Source: Limosilactobacillus sp. (GTDB lineage Bacteria; Bacillota; Bacilli; Lactobacillales; Lactobacillaceae). Taken from it: a stretch of DNA of 64,000 nucleotides. Positions within the stretch are counted from its first letter, which is position 1, and the number at the start of each line of letters is the position of its first letter. The stretch spans positions 372,001 through 436,000 of the forward strand of contig NZ_JAKVPE010000001.1 of the NCBI RefSeq assembly GCF_022482365.1. The letters run 5' to 3'. Position numbers and translations under genes: made by a program. The notes beneath the pieces were generated by a model. The model was not told where the DNA came from and did not search any database. It worked only from the letters and a program-made list of their open reading frames with translations. Positions 17,573-24,927 of the stretch are shown here, one piece after another.

Positions 17573-17965
17573 TGGAAGCTTTTCAAGTTCCTCCATTACC
17601 TTCTTATCACTGCGCTTTTTCTGCTCGTCAATCAAAATATTCATAGGTATTAAGAGTGATATCAAACCTGGTATGACCAAGACAACGGGAAACCGTGTAG
17701 ATGACAACCCTGGAATTTAGTAGTAAAGCGACGTGGCTATGACGCAAGATATGAAAACGGGGCCCGGGTGTGCCAATTTTAACTTCATCTAGGCTCTTAT
17801 GTAGGGTATAGCCAAGCGTTGACGCCTGCAAGGGGTAGTTCTGTTTGCTATAAAACACGAATTCATCCCCATGTCCCGAATAGCTTTTATTTCATCTAAG
17901 AACTGTTCAGGCACCGGTATGGCTCGCTAACTTGCTTTAGTATTTAACGGTGAGAAATCGCGCTT
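17561..17965 (-). pseudogene. Tyrosine recombinase (phage-type integrase) C-terminal remnant with frameshifts
   Basis: The readable core carries the catalytic C-terminal boxes of a tyrosine integrase: HILRHSHVALLL (HxLRH), CLGHTRFDITLNTYEYF (GH box and the nucleophile Tyr region). It is interrupted at both ends. Downstream, one extra T shifts YEY into a stop, while the next frame continues as LIDEQKKRSDKKVMEEL and ends at 17561. Upstream, EQFLDEIKAIRDMG reads in another frame. No core-binding domain remains. It marks a former mobile element at the left border of the accessory region that holds the split surface protein. Confidence 0.8.
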
Positions 17966-18053
17966 GTTTTTTTCCGGAACGGATATCTCATTGACGGTCG
18001 ATTGTGATCGCTTTATTTTTTAAAATCGACGTGGTTCCTCGGAACGCACCGAA

Positions 18054-18087
18054 AAAAGCCCCGTAACCAAAAGCGGTTACGGGGTGA
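18054..18087 (-). terminator. Terminator of the surface-exclusion-type protein gene
   Basis: CCCCGTAACC and GGTTACGGGG form a perfect 10-bp stem; on the minus strand a T-rich tract follows. Its core is shared with the hairpin at 23133-23175. Confidence 0.8.
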
Positions 18088-18101
18088 AAAGCAATTGTTA
18101 A

Positions 18102-20998
18102 TTAAGCGTGCTTTTTAATGGTAATTAAGCCGAACATCGTAGCAAGTGAAGTACCAGCCAATGCAAGTACGCCGGCTTTGTTGTCGTTACCGGTTTGTGG
18201 TAACTGGGCAGCTTGGCTGTTGTTCTTGTTGTTAGCTGTTGGTGCAGCAACGTTAACGCCGTTAGCGGCAGTGCTTAACTTAATGACGTTGCCATCCTTG
18301 TCAACGGTGTAGCCAGGAATGATGTTGCCGTTAGCGTCAACAACGTGGCCATTGACGATCTTCCAGCCAGCTGGCAAACCAGCAATGGCAGCCGAAACGT
18401 GGAGCTCGATTTGTTTAGTAACTGTGGAGCCGTCTGGGAAGGTGACAAGGACGTCTTCAACGTAGTCGCCAGGTACTTGACTGTCGCGGGTCGCCTTGGC
18501 AGGATCGGCAAAAGCAACCGTGGTGCCAGTTGGAATCGTGTCGCCAGGCAGTTCAGCTAAGCTCATGAAGGCACTAGCGGCCATGCTTTGCGTTGGGTCG
18601 TCAGCCATGGCATTCTTAATCGAAAGCGTTGGCAGAGCTTGCTTAGCGTGCATGGAAGCGTCGTTAACTTCTACGATGTCGCCGTAGACTTTAGCATCGG
18701 TAATAAGGTTGGCCTTAGCGGTTGCTAAATCGGTGTTAGCTTTGTCTAAGGCCGCCTTTAAGTCGGCAATCTTGGCTTGAGCAGCCTTGGCAGCTGGCGT
18801 CAGCTTGTCGAGGCTGGCTTGGTCGGCCTTCACTTGGGCTTCAGCCATATCAAGGTTGTGCTGAGCATCCTTGACCGCCTTCATGGCATTGAGCAAGGCT
18901 TCGTGGCCCTTAGCTAACGTGTTGAGCTGGTCTGTTGCAGATTTGAGGTTAGCGTTGGCTTGAGTAAGCTTTGACTGAGCTTGGTCGTTAGCGGCCTTGG
19001 CAGCAGTCAAGGTAGCCTTAGTAGAATCAACCTTAGCCTGAGCTTGGGCGACCAGTTGGTTAGCCTTCGTTTGCAGCTCTTGGGCCTTCGCGAGGTTGGA
19101 CTTAGCCGTGGCCAAGTTCTTTTGCAGGGTTGCTGGGTCCTTAGCGCCGTTAGTCAGTTGTGAGTAAGTAGCTTGAGCCTTAGCGAGGGCCATTTCGGCT
19201 TGTTGGGCGGCTGACTTCGCAGAAGCAAGGTCTTGTTGTGCTGAACCAAGCGCTTGCTTATCATGCGCAATTGCGGATTGCAAAGCGGTTGTGTCAGTAG
19301 ATGGCTTGGTTGGGGTGAACATGAATACGTAGATGTTGCCATCTTGCCCGACTTGAACAGCAATGGACTTAGCTTTGCTTTGAAGAAGGAAGTTGGCATC
19401 GCCAATGAGTCCGTCATCCTGGCCTTTAGCTTCATTTTGGGCGTATTCAAAAAGGGCTCGATGGAGATTATCAACACTCAACCAGCCTTTATCAGGAAGT
19501 GTATTCTCATCAACTTCAGGGCCTTGACCGAGTTGATGCCCGTGTAAAAACCAACCTTCATTGCCACTATCTGTGTCATAGTCGGTAAATCCGTACTTCT
19601 GTGCAATTTTTTGTTCTTGATTGTAATGATTTTCCAGAGCAGACTGACTGTTTTCCCCCCAATTTAGTGCTGGTAAATTAACCATTTCTTTTACTGCTTC
19701 GGCGCCCTTATTAATGGCATTCATGTCAGTAGTCAGTGGTGCTAAGCCCCGGGATTGGCGAATTGGGTTGATTAGTTCCAGTACATAATTGGTGGCATTG
19801 ATTGAAGCGCTGCTTGATAAGCCACGATTAACGCCGGAGTAACCCAATACTTTTTTCCAGGGAGCGTGTAGGTTATTTGGATCAGTTGGCTCGTACGTGT
19901 AATAATCAGGATAGCCAACTTTGACTAATAAGCGTCGTAAGTCAGGATCAGATTGATAAGAATCATTGAGGTTCGTTAAGGTGTGGCTAGCGGGAATCTT
20001 GTCATTATCATTTAGATATTGATTCTTGGCATTCTGCGGGTTCCATTTGTGCATAAAGTTTAATATTGCTGCATCCAGTTCATTTTCAATTCGACCCTGT
20101 TCTTCTCCCTGGTTGTTTTCGATGGCTTGCTTGAGTCGGTCTTGATAACTGTTGTACATATTATTGTACTGGTCATCAAGTCGGAAATTCCCATTAGATG
20201 AGTCATCACCGTTACTTGGTACGGTTTGGGTCGCCGCATCCAACTTAGCTTGATCTTGCTTCAGTTGGTTTTCAGCCGTGTTTACAATTCCCTGCTTGCT
20301 CTTAACGTCATTGTCGGCGTTGTTCTTGGCCGTTTGGGCATCGCTGACCTTCTGAGCGGCGTTCTTGATGGCTGCGCCTTGGTTGGTGATGGCATTAACA
20401 TTGGATTGAGCGGTATTGACGTTGTTTTGCGCGTCGGTGACGGTTTGGTTGGCCTTCGTTTGCGCCTGTTTGGCGTTGGTTAAGTCCGTGTTAGCTTGAT
20501 CGGCGTTCTTTTGGGCGTTGGACAAGGCAGCAGCGGTGCTGGCTGCGTTAGCTGAAGCCGTGTCAGCCGTCTTTTGGGCCGCGTCAGCCGTGGAGTGAGC
20601 CGCGGAGATTGAGTTGACGTCAAACCCGTTGGCTGAAGCGGCAGATTGAGCCTTAGCTAGCAGTTCGTTGTTCTGGTCTAAGTTAGCTTGAGCTTGACTT
20701 TGCGGATCCTGGTCAGAGACTAACTTGGCTTGAGCATCGCTTTGAGCTTGAATCGCGTTCGATGCTTGATTGTAGTTAGCTTGCGCGCTGGATTGAGCAC
20801 TGGAAGCTTGAGCATAAGCTTGCCGCGAGGCTTTTTGAGCAGCCTTTAAGTCGCTTAAGGATGACGTGGCTTGAGTCGTTGCTGACTGTTGGTTAGCATC
20901 CGGAACTGCGTCGGCATGTGCATTCGTGGTTGCCATTGCACCGGCAGTAATAGCGACCCCAGCAGCGGCAGTAGTTGTCAAAATCTTCTTTATCTTGT
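18102..20998 (-). pseudogene. LPQTG surface protein with SEC10/PgrA-like domain, 5' end separated by IS insertion
   Basis: About 960 codons remain. After the hydrophobic signal core (TTTAAAGVAITAGAMATTNAHA) comes a long Ala/Gln/Asn-rich coiled-coil region. A globular CAP-like part follows at about residues 400-560 (LELINPIRQSRGLAPLTTDM, NWGENSQSALENHYNQ). Then a second coiled-coil, a C-terminal module and LPQTG with anchor helix and KKHA tail. The layout matches surface-exclusion SEC10/PgrA-type proteins of lactobacilli. The start codon and first 9 codons lie beyond an IS30 element at 21013-22291. Joining the parts across one 14-bp repeat copy gives an exact 975-codon frame. In the present state the only nearby in-frame start is a TTG at 20981 with a weak AAAGAAG, so expression is doubtful. 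Confidence 0.85.
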
Positions 20999-21012
20999 GA
21001 TTTTCAATAGTT
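20999..21012. repeat. 14-bp direct repeat, left copy (target-site duplication)
   Basis: GATTTTCAATAGTT, identical to 22292-22305 and in the same orientation, flanking the IS30-family element. Confidence 0.85.
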
Positions 21013-22291
21013 CCTAAATTTCAAGAATAAGTTAGCCACTGGACTCAAATAAATAATACTGACCAATTGATTATTGGTTGATGGAGCTGTGATATCTCTT
21101 GGTAGAAGGCCTTACGATAGATATCCATTGACGAATGTCCATTAAACATAGCTCGTGGATAGTGATTCATCCAATCATTAGTCGCTATGATCTGAGCACT
21201 ACTATAGTTATTTATAGCTTCACCTTTGGTAATCTCCTTGCGGAGAAACCGGTTATTGATCTCATTGGATCCACGTTCCCAAGGGGAATACGGATCAGCA
21301 TAGAAAACATGATCGTGAACTTGTGTTAACTCACTAAATTCTGAACCGTTGTCAGAGGTTATTGTCTTAAAAATGCGATAGTAAGCATCTGTGCCCATTT
21401 TCTGGCGCAAATTTATAAAGAACTGATTTACTGCATGCGCAGTTTTACCAGCAATTTTACTCGTGATATTAACTCGTGAAAGGCGATCAGTCATTACTAG
21501 TACAACACTGTCATTACCGTTTTTCTGTCCCTGAACTGTATCCAGTTCCCAATGGCCAATTTCGGACCGTTGGTCCGCAGTTTGAGGTCGTTGAGCAATA
21601 TTAGGCCCTAAGCACCTTTTAGCTTGCGGATGAGTTTGATGATGCTTACGTTTAGGTTTTTCAAAGAGGTCTAAATTGGACGTACGAAGCACACCCTCAT
21701 TAATCCATTGATATAAAGTTACAACCGACTTTGGGATCAGGGTGCCATCATTCATTAAATCTCGAGCCTTATAAATAACCGCTTGTGGGGAGTAATGGTG
21801 GTCGTCAAACTCACCAAGCATTAGCTGATCAGCTAATCGTAAAAATTGCTTTGAAGAATAATATAAGCGACGACGACCAGAATGGCGGTGATGTTCAAGA
21901 TATGTGGCCTGACCAGCTTCATAACTATAGATGTAGTAAGAATATTCGTAAATCTTACCATTAGATTTTTGACGACGAAGTTGGCGGACCGTACCACGGT
22001 TGAGCTCGTTATTAATTGTTTGATGATTAACTCCTAATTGGCGACCAATTGCGCGATTGGAAAGTCCTTGCGACTTTAAAGTCGCAATCATCACACGTTC
22101 TTCTTTAGTAAGATGAGCATTCTTTTTATGAGTAGTCAATAAAATAGTAGACATGGTATCATTTAAGTGCGTCATTTGACGGACATCCTTTCATATAGGT
22201 TTGGTTCACTTAATATGATACCTGATGTCACGCCGAATGGCGTTTTTTATTTACCACCAACTGGGTGGCTAACTTCATTCTATAATCTACC
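21013..22291 (-). mobile_element. IS30-family insertion sequence (about 1279 bp)
   Basis: Bounded by 14-bp direct repeats. Its ends carry imperfect 27-bp inverted repeats, 18 of 27 positions alike, with a perfect inner AAGTTAGCCAC (left) against GTGGCTAACTT (right). It contains one transposase gene on the minus strand. A short hairpin with T-run at 22231-22248 (CGCC GAAT GGCG TTTTTT) acts as a terminator-like barrier on the plus strand. The duplication is longer than the 2-3 bp commonly given for IS30 relatives. The element is co-oriented with the surface protein gene it splits. Confidence 0.88.
21045..22175 (-). CDS. IS30-family transposase
   Basis: 376 residues. An N-terminal HTH (KEERVMIATLKSQGLSNRAI, then GRQLGVNHQTINNELNRG) binds the terminal repeats. 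The DDE catalytic core is intact: Asp in HWELDTVQGQ, Asp in ITSDNGSEF and Glu in SPWERGSNEINNRFLRKEI. Full length and no internal stop, so it is probably active. AAAGGATG lies about 9 bases before the ATG. Transcription runs toward the truncated surface protein gene, only 64 bases downstream, so read-through is possible. Confidence 0.93.
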   Translation of the reverse strand: MTHLNDTMSTILLTTHKKNAHLTKEERVMIATLKSQGLSNRAIGRQLGVNHQTINNELNRGTVRQLRRQKSNGKIYEYSYYIYSYEAGQATYLEHHRHSGRRRLYYSSKQFLRLADQLMLGEFDDHHYSPQAVIYKARDLMNDGTLIPKSVVTLYQWINEGVLRTSNLDLFEKPKRKHHQTHPQAKRCLGPNIAQRPQTADQRSEIGHWELDTVQGQKNGNDSVVLVMTDRLSRVNITSKIAGKTAHAVNQFFINLRQKMGTDAYYRIFKTITSDNGSEFSELTQVHDHVFYADPYSPWERGSNEINNRFLRKEITKGEAINNYSSAQIIATNDWMNHYPRAMFNGHSSMDIYRKAFYQEISQLHQPIINWSVLFI

Positions 22292-22305
22292 GATTTTCAA
22301 TAGTT
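22292..22305. repeat. 14-bp direct repeat, right copy
   Basis: GATTTTCAATAGTT; second copy of the duplication flanking the IS. It is part of the original signal-peptide coding sequence. Confidence 0.85.
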
Positions 22306-22319
22306 TTAGTATTAGACAT
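22292..22319 (-). pseudogene. Detached 5' end of the LPQTG surface protein gene
   Basis: Minus strand: GGGAGG (22333-22328), then ATG at 22319 and codons for MSNTKTIEN before the IS begins. Continuing at the far side of the IS gives MSNTKTIENHKIKKILTTT, a normal basic n-region and h-region of a signal peptide. The sum of the two parts (28 + 2897 bases) is divisible by three with no stop. Confidence 0.85.
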
Positions 22320-22493
22320 AATTACGTCCTCCCTTTGTTCATATATAATAGCTATTATTGATACGAACATATCAACATATTTATTATACCTCTTATTGAT
22401 TCTATTGAATCACTATAGTATAAAAATTGATTAAATTAGACGTCGAAAGTTAATAACGTTTTTTTCTATGCTTATTGAAAAAGGGCGGTTCAC

Positions 22494-22820
22494 ATGAGCA
22501 TAGGCGAAAATATTTCTAAACATCGACGACGTCAAAAATTAACGCAGGAACAGCTAGCCGATATGAGCGGGTTAACACCTAACTACCTCTCAAAGATTGA
22601 GCGGGGCGTTGCTGATAAGTTCAGCGCGGTTAACTTGGTTCATATCGCGCAAGCGTTAAATGTTAGCGTTGACGATCTCACAAATAACGACGTCAAGACG
22701 TTGGCAAACCGCCCACACCAACAAGAATTAAACGATTTATTAAACGATCTTGATACCCAGACCAGCGAGCACCTTAGCTCTCTGCTTGTTGAATTATTGA
22801 AAACAGCTAATAATAAATAG
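22494..22820 (+). CDS. Small XRE-family transcriptional regulator
   Basis: 108 residues. The N-terminal helix-turn-helix is clear: GENISKHRRRQKLTQEQLAD, then MSGLTPNYLSKIERG and FSAVNLVHIAQALNVSVDDL (residues 3-62). The C-terminal 45 residues are helical and acidic (NDLLNDLDTQTSEHLSSLLV) and probably mediate dimerisation; no peptidase or sensor domain is present. Such regulators are common on mobile elements. It stands alone next to the IS insertion, and its targets are not evident. AAAGGGCGG lies 6 bases before the ATG. Confidence 0.85.
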   Translation: MSIGENISKHRRRQKLTQEQLADMSGLTPNYLSKIERGVADKFSAVNLVHIAQALNVSVDDLTNNDVKTLANRPHQQELNDLLNDLDTQTSEHLSSLLVELLKTANNK

Positions 22821-23383
22821 GAATAGATAGGCAGAATTGCAATCTTTTCTAATTTAACAAATTGCTTTTCAAAATTTTGACGAATTGACGGTAAATGATG
22901 TCAAAAGGGCTTAAACGATGATCGATGGTTTTTGTGGCAATTGGTCGAATTTTGACAAAAGCGGAAACGCTGCTAATAAATAACGATCGTGACGTCAACT
23001 TCTACCTAATTAATGAGAAATAAACGACGGGTGTCCATTTTGTGATCACTGCCGATTTCTCTTATGTTCTTTCCGCGGCGTGTATCGTCATCGAAGACGA
23101 TCCGAAAATCGTATGCAAAATTACGGTAAAAAAATAGATCCCGTAACCGATTCTTGGGTTACGGGATCTATTTTTATGTCGGAGTCGCGCCCGAGCGAAC
23201 TGGCTTTCGTAGCGATACTCGCAATGGTGGGTGTCCTCGTTGTAGATGCCGATTATAGGATGCGCCGGCTTTTTTCCACTGCAGAAGGCATCCAATAACG
23301 TTAAAATTTGATCTCTGTGTCATTTTTGTGTTTGCTCTGGACCACATTAGGCATTAATCATATAAACAAAAAAGGGCAGGCAG
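22821..23383. other. Intergenic stretch without a supported gene
   Basis: About 560 bases. The left part is AT-rich with several CAAAATTTTGA-like self-complementary words (near 22867, 22954). The right part (23062-23295) is GC-richer and ends in a strong hairpin. A minus-strand frame containing NEDTHHCEYRYESQFARARL and crossing the hairpin is open, but it has no ribosome binding site. I do not call it a gene. Confidence 0.5.
23133..23175. terminator. Strong hairpin with A/T flanks (bidirectional terminator-like)
   Basis: AGATCCCGTAACC pairs perfectly with GGTTACGGGATCT; AAAAAATAG on one side and TATTTTTA on the other. No gene in this window obviously uses it. Confidence 0.7.
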
Positions 23384-24568
23384 TTAATGATCAGCCGAAG
23401 TGCTTGCCCCTGCCTTAACAACAAACCGATGCACCAGCCAGGTCAGCACCATTACCACCAGGATGGTCGGCACGGTGCTGCCACAGGGCAGGTTAAGGTT
23501 GATCAGGATCCGGTAGAGGATAAAGCCAACCGCCCAGAGCAGCAGGTTTGGCCAGGAAAATTCTTGGTGCCGATGATCCGCGTGGACAAGAAAGTAATCG
23601 GTCAGCTGAACTGCGATCATTGGGGCGAAGACAGAACCAATCAAATAGAGAAAGTTGGAAAAATTATCCATCGGCAGGGTAATTGCGCCGATCACTCCGA
23701 TGATGGTAGCGACAATAGCAGTTAGGGTGCCCGACCAACTGCTAAAAATCGCCTTGGCGGAAATCCCTGCGGAGTAGGCATCCATGAAGGTGGTAGTGAC
23801 GGTTGAGAAGACGACGATGATTAAGCCGGCGCTTCCCAGCCCAGCCCGCAGAATAATGGTGGCGATGTTGGTATCCTTGGTTAGCAGGGCCGCGCCAAGG
23901 CCAATAAAGGCCATCCAGCAAGAAGTAAGGCCGTAGACAATGGCGCTGACTGCACTGGCGCCAACCGGTTGCTGAGCGGCGGAGGTGTAGTCACTGATCA
24001 GCGGGAGCCAGGAAAGGGGCATCGCAATAACCAATTCCATTCCCTGGGCCCATGAAAGCTGACCGCCAGCCGGCAAGACCTGATGATGGGTGAAGATAAC
24101 GCCACATAGGATGGCCGTCAAAATGACCAGGACCGTAATGGCGACGATGTTAAAGCCTCGCAGGTGCCGAATCCCGATCCGCAACCAGAGAATAATCAGG
24201 AGCCCGATTAAAAGTGCCCAGAGCCACTGGCCAAAGTGCCAAATGCCGTTCGCGGCGACGGCACCATCGTAGATCATGATTCCAGTCCAACCGACCAACT
24301 GGAGAACATTGAGCAGGGCAAAGAGGTAGGCGCCGTGTCGACCAAACGATAGCTTGGTGGCATTCATGGCGCTGAGCCGTTGCTGCCCACCAATCACGCC
24401 CGACAAGAAGAGCAGGAGGCAACCGATCAAATGACCAATCAGGATTACTAAGAGTCCCTGCCACATGCCGAGCGGGGCGAGGTAGGTTCCGGTTAGAATT
24501 TCCGCAATCGAAATTCCGGCACCGCACCAGATTAGTCCATTCTCTGTTAAACTTGTTCTTCTTTCCAC
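23384..24568 (-). CDS. cytX: NCS1-family permease CytX, probable hydroxymethylpyrimidine importer
   Basis: About 395 residues with 10-12 transmembrane helices. NCS1 features are seen in ENGLIWCGAGISIAEILTGT (helix 1), GRHGAYLFALLNVLQLVGWT and LVIAMPLSWLPLISDYTSAA. CytX transports the thiamine precursor HMP or cytosine-like bases. The assignment rests mainly on the TPP riboswitch and terminator directly upstream. An earlier in-frame TTG at 24613 would lie inside the riboswitch terminator, so it is rejected. GTG at 24568 or 24577 follows AGAAGGA; I use 24568 but the choice is uncertain. A C-rich hairpin overlaps the 3' end at about 23370-23410. Confidence 0.87.
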   Translation of the reverse strand: MERRTSLTENGLIWCGAGISIAEILTGTYLAPLGMWQGLLVILIGHLIGCLLLFLSGVIGGQQRLSAMNATKLSFGRHGAYLFALLNVLQLVGWTGIMIYDGAVAANGIWHFGQWLWALLIGLLIILWLRIGIRHLRGFNIVAITVLVILTAILCGVIFTHHQVLPAGGQLSWAQGMELVIAMPLSWLPLISDYTSAAQQPVGASAVSAIVYGLTSCWMAFIGLGAALLTKDTNIATIILRAGLGSAGLIIVVFSTVTTTFMDAYSAGISAKAIFSSWSGTLTAIVATIIGVIGAITLPMDNFSNFLYLIGSVFAPMIAVQLTDYFLVHADHRHQEFSWPNLLLWAVGFILYRILINLNLPCGSTVPTILVVMVLTWLVHRFVVKAGASTSADH

Positions 24569-24611
24569 AGTAAGCACCGTCCTTCTAATATTGTGCTCGG
24601 ACAGTGTCCCC

Positions 24612-24644
24612 AAGAAAAAACGACCAGGGAAATTCGCCTGGTCG
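24612..24644 (-). terminator. Riboswitch expression-platform terminator
   Basis: Minus strand: CGACCAGG and CCTGGTCG stem followed by TTTTTT. It lies between the TPP aptamer and the cytX start. Confidence 0.85.
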
Positions 24645-24649
24645 CCACT

Positions 24650-24737
24650 TTTGATCCCTTCGCTGGCATTATCCGAATCAGGTTCAATGGGTCGAGACGC
24701 GCAGTCTCCTCTCAGCCTGTTTGCAAGCTCCCCGTTA
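24650..24737 (-). promoter_or_regulatory. TPP (THI-box) riboswitch
   Basis: On the minus strand, GGGGAGC, then CTGAGAGGAGACTGCG, then GACCCATTGAACCTGATTCG and GATAATGCCAGCGAAGGGA. The CTGAGA, ACC..TTGAACCTGAT and GGATAATGCCAGCG..GGGA blocks are diagnostic of the thiamine pyrophosphate aptamer. With the following terminator it should shut off cytX when TPP is plentiful. Confidence 0.95.
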
Positions 24738-24927
24738 TTTATTTCACTTTTAACATAGCAGATCTAAGTAATTTGTCAACCACAGTTAGTCATTGAGATG
24801 TTAGCAGCAATTTACTTTAACTAAATTCAAAACTAAAACAATAAAAAAGAACAGCCAAAACTTGAAAAATCGCGCTAAATCAACGAAAATAATGATAAAT
24901 ACACCAGAAAAGTAAAGGATAACATTT

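Noticed and set aside
23384-24613. Longer cytX start at a TTG at 24613
   Set aside because: It would place the start codon in the T-run of the riboswitch terminator, with no ribosome binding site.
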